Positions 51,793 to 60,463 of a stretch of DNA of 64,000 bases are shown here, piece after piece. Under the pieces are notes generated by a model. The model was given only the letters and a program-made list of their open reading frames with translations. It made no database searches and was not told the origin of the DNA. Source of the DNA: Bog-756 sp963833585 (GTDB lineage Bacteria > Actinomycetota > Acidimicrobiia > Acidimicrobiales > RAAP-2); NCBI GenBank assembly GCA_963833585.1, contig CAWHYF010000006.1, positions 1,054,001 through 1,118,000 of the forward strand, in the 5' to 3' direction. Within the stretch, counting starts at the first letter, position 1, and each line of letters begins with the position of its first letter. A program made the position numbers and the translations under genes.

Positions 51793-51798
51793 GTTTCG

Positions 51799-52440
51799 AT
51801 GAGTGGGGGCGAGAAACTGCCGAGCGGAAACCAGAGCCGCGAACGGATCCTCGACTGTGCCGCCCGGAGTTTCGCCACCTATGGCTTCCGGCATTCCACC
51901 TTCGAGGAGATCGCCCGGGATGCGGGTGTCTCCCGAACCCTTCTCTACCGGCACTTCGAGAACAAGGTGGATCTCCTGAGAGTCGTCCGGGAGAGGGCGC
52001 TCGCTCAATGGGCCGAGTCCGTGAGCCGGGAGGCCGCACGACGAGACACGGCCCGGGGCGCCCTGGAGGCCACGATCGGCGAGACCCTCCGGTTCGCCAG
52101 CGCACGACCGGACTTCCGCGCCTTCCTGTCGGGAGACACCCGCCTGGCCCTTTCCGGCGAGGACCGGAGCGGGCGCCTGTCCCGGGAGGGGTGGCGGGGA
52201 CAGATCGCATCCCTCCTGGAACGAGGGGTGGCGAGGGGCGAATTCCCCTCTGACCTCGACACGGCGGTCAGCGCCGACGTGCTGTGCGCGATGCAGCTCG
52301 GAGTCATCGGTCAGATGCATGAGATCGACGGTCGATCCTTCGCCCTCGGGCCGGACCACATCGCGGCGGCATCTCGAATCCTCGCCTCCGGGGTGTCTTG
52401 CGGCCAGGACGCATGCTCGGAAGCGGGGGCGACCATATGA
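51799..52440 (+). CDS. TetR family transcriptional regulator
   Basis: A 213-residue TetR regulator with ILDCAARSFATYGFRHSTFE and the recognition helix AGVSRTLLYRHF. The C-terminal domain is helical and unassigned. ATG 51799 is set by the promoter. It is the first gene of a five-gene plus-strand operon: its stop overlaps the dehydrogenase start as ATGA, and the following joins are 1-4 bp overlaps too, so it probably controls the whole operon. Confidence 0.9.
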   Translation: MSGGEKLPSGNQSRERILDCAARSFATYGFRHSTFEEIARDAGVSRTLLYRHFENKVDLLRVVRERALAQWAESVSREAARRDTARGALEATIGETLRFASARPDFRAFLSGDTRLALSGEDRSGRLSREGWRGQIASLLERGVARGEFPSDLDTAVSADVLCAMQLGVIGQMHEIDGRSFALGPDHIAAASRILASGVSCGQDACSEAGATI

Positions 52441-53267
52441 CCAGGGCCGGCTTCATCGGTCTCGGGAGCCAGGGGGCCGGAATGGCCCAACGAATCATGG
52501 AGATGGGTGTGCCCATGACCCTCTGGGCCCGCACCCCGACCTCGCTGGAACCGTTCCGGGGCGGCGCGGCGTTGGCCACCGATCCGGCCGAGCTGGGTCG
52601 CATGAGCGATGTGGTCGGTATCTGCGTGACCGATGGGGCGGCCGTTCGGGAGGTCACCTTGGGGCCCACCGGAGTGCTGGCCGGGATGGCCCCGGAGAGC
52701 GTGCTCGTTGTCCACTCCACGATCGGCACCGACGAGTGCGCGGAGCTGGCCAGGGAGGCGGGGCGGGGCGGGGTCCACGTGATCGACGCACCGGTCAGTG
52801 GAGGCGGCGCCGCCGCCGCCGCCGGGTCTCTGACGGTGTATGTGGGCGGGACGCAGTCGGGTGTCGACCGGGCGCGCCCGGTGCTCGAGACGTACGGCAA
52901 CCCGGTCCTCCACATGGGCCCGCTCGGATCGGGCCTCCGCACCAAGCTGATCAACAATGCCCTGAACGCGGCTCACTTCGCGTTGGCCCACGACGCCATG
53001 GCGACGGGCAAGGCGCTCGGCCTCGACGTCGGCCGCCTCGGTGAGGCGCTGAAGAGTGGAAGCGGTCGGAGCTTCTCGCTGGAGATCCTGGTCGGACTGG
53101 GCTCACTGGACGGCATCGCCGGGCTCATGGGTCCCCTGCTGTCCAAGGACATCGGGCTCTTCAGAGGCGAGACGCGGCCGGTCGCCGTCGTCGAGACCCA
53201 GAGTCTGCTCGACGCGGCAGATCGCTTCCTCGCCATCGTCGACCTTCCCCACCCGGAGTCAGCCTGA
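52437..53267 (+). CDS. 3-hydroxyisobutyrate dehydrogenase-like (6PGDH family)
   Basis: A 276-residue beta-hydroxyacid dehydrogenase. N-terminal NAD(P) loop GFIGLGSQGAGMAQRI; substrate loop VIDAPVSGGGAAAAAGSLTV; catalytic Lys region GLRTKLINNALNA. It oxidises a 3-hydroxy acid or reduces the matching semialdehyde. Translationally coupled on both sides (ATGA at its start, TGATG at its end). The substrate is presumably an intermediate of the neighbouring PhyH/SDR steps. Confidence 0.9.
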   Translation: MTRAGFIGLGSQGAGMAQRIMEMGVPMTLWARTPTSLEPFRGGAALATDPAELGRMSDVVGICVTDGAAVREVTLGPTGVLAGMAPESVLVVHSTIGTDECAELAREAGRGGVHVIDAPVSGGGAAAAAGSLTVYVGGTQSGVDRARPVLETYGNPVLHMGPLGSGLRTKLINNALNAAHFALAHDAMATGKALGLDVGRLGEALKSGSGRSFSLEILVGLGSLDGIAGLMGPLLSKDIGLFRGETRPVAVVETQSLLDAADRFLAIVDLPHPESA

Positions 53268-54559
53268 TGAGTGGACCGACCCGGGTCCCTCGGTCGAGTG
53301 TGGACGTTCGCACCCGACACCGTGGTCAGGAACCGCCCGTCGACCCCGTGGGATTCTGGGAGGACGACTGGACCCGGGCGCTCGAGGCCCACGGTGAGCG
53401 GGCGGTTGCCGATGCCGAGTTCCTCGGCGTGGGTCCACTCACCATCCGGATCGACCATCGGGGATGGACGTTGGGTGTCCGGCAGGGGCGCCTCGAGGTC
53501 ACCGCGGCCAGGCCGGCGGCCCGGCAGGTCGATCTGGATCAGGCCGCGTTCACCGATCTGGTACTTGAGCGCAAGACGGCGTTCGGGCTCGCCATGGCCG
53601 GAAGGGTCGCAGGTGACGAACAATCGGTCCAGCTGTTCTGTGCCTGGGATGCCATCCTGCGCTCCGTGCTGGCCGGCCGCTACGTCTACCGGCCCGGGGA
53701 GGTGGTCCTCCGCGACCCCAACGGGAGACCCCTCGACCTCAACCAGGAATTTAAGCTCGGTGAGGCCACGGATGAAGCGGCCGCGGCCCACTTTCTCGCC
53801 GAGACGGGTTTCCTACTGCTCAGGAACGTCTTCAGCGAGGCCGAGCTCGCGCCCGTCGACGCAGACCTGACTGCCGCCGTGGAGGCTTCGCGCCCGGACG
53901 ACGGGGTGTCGTGGTGGGCCACGACGAGAGAGGGGGTGCGCTACCCCTGTCGCATCCTCGACTTCGTCACCAAGTCCACCCAGCTGCAGGCGTTGCTGCG
54001 GGACGACCGGTTCCTGTCGATCGGACAGGTCCTCGATGACGGCCATGTGCCCGGCGATCCCTTCGGCGAACACTTCAGCGAGGTCACTGCCGAGGGGCTG
54101 GTGAAGCGGGTCGACTCCGTGGAGGGACTCGCCTGCCTACCCTGGCACAAGGACTGCGAGCGTGGCGGGCACGCCATGTTCTGCGCGGGACTCACCGTCG
54201 GACTGTGCCTCACTCCGATCGACGAAGCCCATGGGGGATTGGATGTCATCGCCGGGTCACATCGAGCTCTCATCCCTCGCACCCTCGTTGATGCCGGACT
54301 CGACCTCCCCACGGTTACCCTGTCGGCCGATCGTGGGGACGTGACGGTACATGCGTCGTGCGTCCAACACCGGTCGACTCACCCGCGGAGCGCCGAGCGA
54401 CGGGTCGTGTACACCGGGTTCGCCCTCCCCCCGCGGCAGGGCGATCGCCAGGAGCCCGTCGAACGGAGCGCTCTGGCCCGCGAGCGTGCCCAGATCGCCG
54501 ACGGGCCCAAGTATGCGGCCTTTCCGGCGGCGATGCCGGGGTCGGGCCGGCCGCTATGA
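53267..54559 (+). CDS. Fusion of SCP2-like domain and phytanoyl-CoA dioxygenase-type domain
   Basis: A 430-residue protein in two parts. Residues about 45-150 resemble a sterol-carrier (SCP2-like) lipid-binding domain (GPLTIRIDHRGWTLGVRQGR). Residues 165-410 are PhyH-like: the Fe ligands fit WHKDCERGGH (H-x-D) and VTVHASCVQHRS (distal His), with Arg residues after it for 2-oxoglutarate. PhyH enzymes hydroxylate lipids next to a carboxyl or elsewhere using 2-oxoglutarate and O2. Joining a lipid carrier to the oxygenase suggests a very hydrophobic substrate. It sits mid-operon with 1-4 bp overlaps. Confidence 0.8.
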   Translation: MSGPTRVPRSSVDVRTRHRGQEPPVDPVGFWEDDWTRALEAHGERAVADAEFLGVGPLTIRIDHRGWTLGVRQGRLEVTAARPAARQVDLDQAAFTDLVLERKTAFGLAMAGRVAGDEQSVQLFCAWDAILRSVLAGRYVYRPGEVVLRDPNGRPLDLNQEFKLGEATDEAAAAHFLAETGFLLLRNVFSEAELAPVDADLTAAVEASRPDDGVSWWATTREGVRYPCRILDFVTKSTQLQALLRDDRFLSIGQVLDDGHVPGDPFGEHFSEVTAEGLVKRVDSVEGLACLPWHKDCERGGHAMFCAGLTVGLCLTPIDEAHGGLDVIAGSHRALIPRTLVDAGLDLPTVTLSADRGDVTVHASCVQHRSTHPRSAERRVVYTGFALPPRQGDRQEPVERSALARERAQIADGPKYAAFPAAMPGSGRPL

Positions 54560-55389
54560 CCCTGGTCTCCGTCGTGACCGGTGGCGCCGGGGCCATGGGC
54601 TCCGCCTGCGCCCGTGCCCTGGCCCCCGAGGTCGACGCCCTGATACTCACCGACCGGGATGAACGCCGACTCACGGCGGCGGCCGAGACGCTCGAGGAAG
54701 AGTCGGGCGCATCGGTCTCAACCGTCGTGGGTGACATCGTCGAACCCCCCGTCGTGGCCGAGTTGGCGAGGCGGGCCGAGGTGGTCGGCGAGCTCCATTC
54801 GCTCGTTCACACCGCGGGGGTGTCACCGTCGATGGCTGGATGGCGGGACATCCTCCAGGTGGACCTGGCGGGCGTGGAGCGGCTCTTGAACGGACTGCTC
54901 GAGAATGTGGTGTCCGGGAGCGTCGCAGTGTGCCTGGCGTCGATATCGGGGCACCTGGGAAGTTTCGATCCCGAGATGGACGCGATACTCGATGCTCCAC
55001 TCCGTCCCGACTTCGCGGCGCGGTTCCGATCACAGTTCACCGAAGACCCGGACCCGGGGACTACGTACCGACTGGCCAAACGCGGGGTGATCCGATCCTG
55101 TGAGCGGGCCGCACTCGTCTGGGCCGGGAACGGGGGTCGGGTCGTCTCGCTGTCCCCAGGGCTGATCGACACCGACATGGGTCAGCTCGAGCTCGCCAAC
55201 AACCCCGTCAAGGCCGGCATGGCCCGCATCACCCCGATCCGTTCCAGTTGCCAGGGCCCCGACGCCGTGCTCCCGGGGAATGTGGCGGACATCGCCTCAG
55301 CCGTGGCCTTCCTCTGCTCCGAGGGAGCGGCGTTCATCTCTGGCTGTGACCTTCGGGTCGACGGTGGACTCGTGGCCGCCATGCGATAG
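54556..55389 (+). CDS. Short-chain dehydrogenase/reductase
   Basis: A 277-residue SDR. It has VVTGGAGAMGSACARALA, the VHTAGVSPSM segment in place of NNAG, and a catalytic region CLASISGHLG followed much later by TYRLAKRGVI (Tyr-x3-Lys). A roughly 30-residue insertion between Ser and Tyr resembles coniferyl-alcohol dehydrogenase/3-alpha-HSD-type SDRs. Its end, GCDLRVDGGLVAAMR, is typical. It probably oxidises the alcohol made by the PhyH-type enzyme. ATG 54556 overlaps the preceding stop as ATGA. Confidence 0.88.
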   Translation: MTLVSVVTGGAGAMGSACARALAPEVDALILTDRDERRLTAAAETLEEESGASVSTVVGDIVEPPVVAELARRAEVVGELHSLVHTAGVSPSMAGWRDILQVDLAGVERLLNGLLENVVSGSVAVCLASISGHLGSFDPEMDAILDAPLRPDFAARFRSQFTEDPDPGTTYRLAKRGVIRSCERAALVWAGNGGRVVSLSPGLIDTDMGQLELANNPVKAGMARITPIRSSCQGPDAVLPGNVADIASAVAFLCSEGAAFISGCDLRVDGGLVAAMR

Positions 55390-55436
55390 GCCGAGGTGGG
55401 GCCGGCGTTTGACCAATCAGACCAGGGGAGGACCAA

Positions 55437-55868
55437 GTGGATGACGACCAGTACCGACGCTTTTCGATCGAAGCCGCCGAGCGGCGAACCGAGGTCGGGC
55501 GAAAGCGGTTCGAAGAGGTGATGGTGCGGGAGGCACCCCCGCCGGTCAGTCCCTTCACCAGCTGCGGTGTGGTCGATTCGGTTTTCGCTGAGCTGTGGGA
55601 CCGACCGGGACTCTCCCGACGCGACCGGCGATGGATCACCCTGGCGTCGGTCGCATCGGCTGCCGTCGACGAGCCGATCCACTCCCACGTCTACGCCGCA
55701 CTGGCCAGCGGGGACATCTCACGCCAGGAGTTCCAGGAGTTCGTCCTCCACTTCGCCTACTACGGAGGATGGCCACGGGCGTCCGCCATGGAGATGGCGT
55801 ACTACCGGGCAGTGGCTGAGATCGACGCCGAAGAGGCCGACCCTGGTGGCCAGGCCCCCCACGGCTAG
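55437..55868 (+). CDS. Carboxymuconolactone decarboxylase family protein
   Basis: A 143-residue CMD-like helical protein. The family core is visible as LSRRDRRWITLASVASAAVD and HVYAALASGDISRQEFQEFV, with FAYYGGWPRASAM near the end as in 4-carboxymuconolactone decarboxylase. It lacks the Cys pair of AhpD, which favours a decarboxylase or dehydratase-like role. GTG 55437 has GGGGAGGA upstream. Last gene of the TetR-6PGDH-SCP2/PhyH-SDR operon, 47 bp after the SDR. Confidence 0.87.
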   Translation: MDDDQYRRFSIEAAERRTEVGRKRFEEVMVREAPPPVSPFTSCGVVDSVFAELWDRPGLSRRDRRWITLASVASAAVDEPIHSHVYAALASGDISRQEFQEFVLHFAYYGGWPRASAMEMAYYRAVAEIDAEEADPGGQAPHG

Positions 55869-56006
55869 CCGATCACCTTCTCCCGGCCACCTCGCCGCAC
55901 CCGAAGTGGCCGTCCCAGTGAGGGGCCCGGATCGACCGGCCGGTCGACGGTTCCTCGGCGGCGCGGACAGGCCTGTTTGGCCGGCCTGACCTCGAGATGG
56001 CGCGAA

Positions 56007-56039
56007 CAGAGGGGGTGGGGCCGAACCCCACCCCCTCTG
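56007..56039. terminator. Strong bidirectional hairpin terminator
   Basis: A perfect 14-bp stem (56007-56020 with 56026-56039: CAGAGGGGGTGGGG and its complement) and a 5-nt loop, between two convergent genes. There is no U tract; stem strength and position support termination in both directions. Confidence 0.75.
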
Positions 56040-56064
56040 CCGGAGCGTCTGATGAACCTCTGTG

Positions 56065-56849
56065 CTAGGAGCTCAGGCTCAATGTGGAGCCCGAAACGAT
56101 CCCGATCTTCTTCAGACCCTTGGGAGCCTTGAGCGCAGCCGTCGTGACACCCTTCTTGGTCTTGATGGCCAGCGTCGGCTGGCACTGCGGGAAGGCCGGG
56201 GTTGGGTTGGACGACGTCGGAGCGCGCCTGGGCCACGGCCCCAACCGTGGTCGCGTCCGGCACCCCCGAAGCGCTCGCCGTGCCGCCGGCGAACGAACCG
56301 CTCACCGTGCCGCCGGTGATGTTGAACGTTACCGGCGGGATCACCTGGTCGGTGACGGTCGTCGGAGCCACCTTGAAGCCGGGCGCCGCCACGTAGGAGA
56401 TCGCGGTGTCGTACTCAGCGGTGCTCGGGGGCACTCCGAGGACCAGACTGGTGCACGTTGCCTCGCTCGTGCCCCCGAGATGACCCGGATCGTTGGTCAG
56501 GGAGAACTTGATGGCGGTGACGGCAGCCGTATTGACGCCGTCGGTCACGTTTCCGGTGCACGTTCCGGTTCCCTTGACCGAGATGATGACCGGCCCGTTG
56601 GAAGCAAAGACCGTGTCCGGAATGGCAGCCACCGCCGCCACCGGGTCGGTGCTGTGGTGCGGACTGCACCCAGTCGTCCTTGAGGGCCGGGCTCGTCTTC
56701 ACACTGGCGGTGATGTTGCAGTTGATGCTGCTTCCCGGACCGGCGGTGATCGTGACGGTCTTGGCTCCGGCGGTCGTGGCCGAGACGGCGGCGAGACCGG
56801 TCATGGCGACGGCCAACGCCGACGCACCTACGAGCAGCCTTCGAAACAT
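56065..56849 (-). CDS. Hypothetical secreted protein, frameshifted
   Basis: About 260 residues after repair. MFRRLLVGASALAVAMTGLA to TTAGA is a Sec signal peptide. The mature part is rich in Thr, Val and Gly with four or so Cys and beta-strand patterns (GPVIISVKGTGTCTG, TFNITGGTVSGSFAGG), ending LKKIGIVSGSTLSLSS. It looks like an extracellular beta-sandwich; I recognise no family. The frame breaks near 56667 (after DDWVQS) and near 56200 (after VVQPNP), one extra base each. GGGGGAAC precedes ATG 56849. Confidence 0.65.
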
Positions 56850-57074
56850 GGGTGTTCCCCCTTCTGGTTCTGGCCGTACACGATGAACGGTCAGGGCGCC
56901 TGGATCCCGGCACCCCATTTGACAAACGAGCGGGGGGGCAATTCGTTACGCCGAGGGTTGGCCGCTACTCCTGCACCCCGGTCACGCCCCCATCTCGTCG
57001 CTGGTGGCACCGGACTCCGAGACCTCACCCGTCCGATCCCCTCCCACCCGGGGAGGGGTAGATTGGGCCGTGCC

Positions 57075-57989
57075 ATGGAATGGCCTGCGGTTTCCTACGA
57101 GGACTGGGGCTCGACGTGCGATACCTTGCACGCGCACAGCCAGGTCCTGGGCAAGCTGGCCGTGGCGCTGGCCCCGCCCGAGCCGGAGCTGCAGCACGCC
57201 GCCCTCCGTCTGACCGCCAGGGGTTGGGAGACGGCCCCGCTGCCCGCCCCGGACGGCTCGGGCGCCCTGGTCGTCGCCCTCGACCTCAGGACCCACGAGG
57301 CGGTGGTGGACCACAGCGACGGAAGGGGAGGACGGGTCGCCCTCACCCCGGACCGATCCGTCGGTGAGGTGACCCGTGAGCTACTGGGCCGGGTCCGCGG
57401 GCTGGCCGGTGACGTCGAGGTCAACTTGACACCCCAGGAGGTGCCGTGGAGTGTCCGCCTCGATGAGGACGACGAACATTCCCGATACGACACGGGCCGG
57501 GTCGAGGCCTATTTCGCCGCGGCCACCCAGGCTGCTCTCGTCCTGGCCGCGTTCCGGGCGCCCTACCGCGGCCGTTCCACTCCGGTGAACGCGTGGTGGG
57601 GGTCGTTCGACCTGGCCACGAATCTGTTCTCGGGCCGATCCGCCGAGCCCCCGTCCCACGACTTCATCATGCGCAATGCCATGGATGCCCAGGAGGTGGC
57701 GGTCGGATGGTGGCCGGGCGACGCCCGCTACGGTCGAGCAGCCTTCTACGCCTACGCCCATCCGGCCCCGGACGGATTCGGGTCGGCATCCCTCTCGCCG
57801 GGGGCCGCACGTTGGGACCAGACCCTCGGCGAATACGTGTTGGACTGGGACGATGTTCGTTCGTCCGCGGATCCACACGCCACTGCGCTGACCTTCGCCC
57901 ACTCGGTGTTCACGCATGCGTGTCTGGTCTGTGAATGGGACGCCGCGCTGGCAAGCAGCGCCGATGCGGTGCCCCCGCCGGTCTCGTAG
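57075..57989 (+). CDS. DUF5996 family protein
   Basis: A 304-residue soluble protein of the DUF5996 group. It has WPAVSYEDWGSTCDTLHAHS at the start, ALRLTARGWETAPLP, the central NAWWGSFDLATNLFSGR, and HDFIMRNAMDAQEVAVGWWP, all usual for the family. Many conserved Trp, His and Asp suggest an enzyme, but no reaction is known. The ATG at 57075 lies 10 nt after a TAGATT -10 box, so the transcript has a very short leader. It stands alone between two minus-strand genes. Confidence 0.82.
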   Translation: MEWPAVSYEDWGSTCDTLHAHSQVLGKLAVALAPPEPELQHAALRLTARGWETAPLPAPDGSGALVVALDLRTHEAVVDHSDGRGGRVALTPDRSVGEVTRELLGRVRGLAGDVEVNLTPQEVPWSVRLDEDDEHSRYDTGRVEAYFAAATQAALVLAAFRAPYRGRSTPVNAWWGSFDLATNLFSGRSAEPPSHDFIMRNAMDAQEVAVGWWPGDARYGRAAFYAYAHPAPDGFGSASLSPGAARWDQTLGEYVLDWDDVRSSADPHATALTFAHSVFTHACLVCEWDAALASSADAVPPPVS

Positions 57990-58005
57990 GCCACCGGACC
58001 AGGGG

Positions 58006-58822
58006 CTACCCGCGATCGTTGCGTGCCATCTGCTCGGCGCGTAGACCGGGGTGCATCTCCCATGGGGGCCGGGGCAGGACCGTTCCCGTCTCCAGTAGGG
58101 ACTTCAGATTGGCCATCACGGCCGGCCAGCCGGCCGAGACGGCCAGGAGGGCTTCCTCGTCCGCCAGGTTCTCATGGGTGACGGTGAGTCGCACGATCTC
58201 GTGGTAGGGCGCGATCTCGAAGGTCACCGCCGACGGGCCCCCGGTGGGCTTGGCTCCGGGGTCGTCGAACGTCACCACCAACCGACCGGGGAGGATCGGC
58301 CTCCAGCACCGTGCCGACCACGTCGGCGATGTCGGAGCCGTCGGTCCGGAGGTGCTCCCATCGTGAGCCGACCCGCCAGTCGGAGACGTTGCGGTGGCCC
58401 CAGTAGTCCGCCGTCAGATCGGCATCGGTCAGTGCCTGCCACGCCCTCTCCGGCGAACACTCGATGTAGGTCACGTACACATAGGTCGGGTTGTCGGGCA
58501 TGTGGGTCTCCTCTGCCTGTCGTTTGATGTCGCCGAGTGCCCGCAGCCGGGGGGCCTCGAACTTCTCTATCCACCGCTCCTGGAGCTCATGGATGGGCAC
58601 CGGGTTCAGATAGTGCAGCTTTTCCCGGCCCCGTCGGGCGGTCGACACCAGGTTGGCGGACTCGAGGATCTCGACGTGCTGGGTCACCGATTGCCGGGCC
58701 ATGGCCAGGTGCGAGCAGAGCTCGGTCAGCGTCTGCCCGTTGCGCTCGTGCAGGCGGTCCAGGAGATGCCTCCGGCTCCGGTGGGCCAGGGCTTTGAACA
58801 CGGCGTCCGAGTCCCCGACCAT
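58006..58822 (-). CDS. ArsR regulator fused to AHSA1/SRPBCC domain, frameshifted
   Basis: About 271 residues after repair. Residues 1-100 are an ArsR winged helix (VFKALAHRSRRHLLDRLHER, then MARQSVTQHVEILESANLV). From residue 108 an AHSA1-type START domain begins: TYVYVTYIECSPERAWQALT and DYWGHRNVSDWRVGSRWEH. One extra base near 58288 splits it; removing it joins EADPPR to RLVVTFDDPGAKPTGG and the rest to 58006. A regulator whose own SRPBCC domain binds the signal molecule is a plausible reading. The lack of metal-site Cys fits a non-metal signal. Confidence 0.85.
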
Positions 58823-58923
58823 TCCGCCATTATGCAGGTATTCACCTGCCTATGTCAAGGCGGAGGGGAGGGGGACCGCTGGTTTGCCGGGACCCGGTGA
58901 CCGCCATCGGCCGCACTCCTCAC

Positions 58924-58929
58924 TAGGGT
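58924..58929 (+). promoter_or_regulatory. -10 box TAGGGT of a leaderless promoter
   Basis: TAGGGT is followed by 8 nt and GTG 58938, the chosen start of the peptidase gene, which has no Shine-Dalgarno. Confidence 0.45.
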
Positions 58930-58937
58930 GCGTCCCT

Positions 58938-60423
58938 GTGACGGGGTCCCGCCGGTTCACTCCGCTTGGGCCGGGTCGCCGCTCCGGTCCGTTGGCCCTC
59001 GCCGCAGGACTCCTGGTCGGCGCCCTCCTGGCTCCGGCCTCGCCGACCGACGCCGGAGCGTCGGTGGCGCCCGGGGCCGCCACCATCCGCTGGACGCCGT
59101 GCCCGAAGTCGCCCGGGTTCCGCTGCGGGACCCTCCAGGTGCCGCTGGACTACCGGCATCCGACGCGAGGCGTCGGTGGGCCTGGCCGTGGTGGAACATC
59201 CCGCGTCGGACAGCCAGGGCGTGGTGGTCTTCAATCCGGGCGGTCCGGGCGAGAGCGGCGTGCTGATCCTCCCCCTGCTGACCTCGCTGGTCCCCGCGGC
59301 CGTCCGTAGCCGGCTCTCGCTGGTGAGCTTCGACGAGCGCGGCACCGGATCCAGCCGACCGATGTCGTGCGGTCCCTCACCCGCCTCGGCGGGCAGCGCC
59401 GTGGCCGGGTCGTCGGCGGCCACCCGGGTCTTCGCCGGCCTGGAGCGGTCCTGTCGCTCGGCCCATCCTGCCCTGTTCCCCACCGTCTCCACCACGACGT
59501 CGGCTCGGGACATGGACCGCCTGCGAACGGCGCTCGGCGTGGCGTCGATCGACTACTACGGCCTGTCCTACGGAACCGTGCTCGGCTCGGTCTACCGGCA
59601 GCTGTTTCCGGGGCATGTCCGGTCGATGGTGCTCGACGGTGCGGTGGACGCCAACCTGAGCCTCTCCACCGACGCAGCCGAGGAGGCACCGGCCATCGAG
59701 ACCGCACTCGAGCGCCAGTTGGGCGACTGCGGCGGAACCGCCGGCTGTCCTCTCGGCACCGATCCGGTGGGGTTCTACCGGGACCTCCAGAAACGTCTGA
59801 GCCAAGCTCCCCTGCCCCCGCCGGGTCACGGCGACACCCTGCCGGTCACCGTGGGGGACCTGGCCACCGCCACCCTGCTGTACCTCTCCGTCCCGACCCT
59901 CACCCCCGGCTACCTCCCCGCGCTGCAGTCGGCGGCCGACGGAAACGGGGGCCCGCTCCGGTCGGTGGCCCTGGGTCTGGAGACCGACCTCGACGGGTCG
60001 TCCCTGGTGGGGTCGCTCTGGACCATCACCTGCAACGACGCCGCGGTGCACCCGGACGCGCCGGCCACCGTCGACCTGGCCCGGTCCCTCGCGGCGCGCT
60101 ATCCCTTGGGCGGGGCCGAAGCCGTCTCCAACAATCTCATCGGCTGTCCCGGTTGGACCGGTGCCGGTCAGGCACCGGTCCCCCATCTGACCCCGGTCCA
60201 CACGCCGACCCCGCTCGTGATCGGGAACACCTACGATCCGAATACTCCTTACGTCTCGGCCCAGAGGCTCACCTCGGCCATCGGTGGCCGCCTGGTCACC
60301 TACCGGGGCGACGGGCACACCTGGCTGCTCAACGGATCGGACAACGCCTGCATGCAACATGCGGTCGGTCAGTTCCTCCTGCGCCACACCCTTCCCGCCC
60401 GAGGAACGACCTGCGTCGCCTGA
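58938..60423 (+). CDS. Secreted TAP-type alpha/beta hydrolase (tripeptidyl aminopeptidase-like), frameshifted
   Basis: About 494 residues after repair. An N-terminal signal peptide (LALAAGLLVGALLAPASPTD) directs export. The S33 fold shows FNPGGPGESGV (oxyanion), SFDERGTGSSRP, the nucleophile YGLSYGTVLG, Asp in NTYDPNTPY and His in YRGDGHTWLL. Relatives remove N-terminal di- or tripeptides outside the cell. One extra base near 59168 separates VPLDYRHPT from EASVGLAVVEHPASDSQG. Streptomyces homologues match in length and Cys pattern. Confidence 0.87.
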
Positions 60424-60463
60424 CCTGAACGCCACCCCCACGGCGGCGCCGGCGCCGTCGGAC

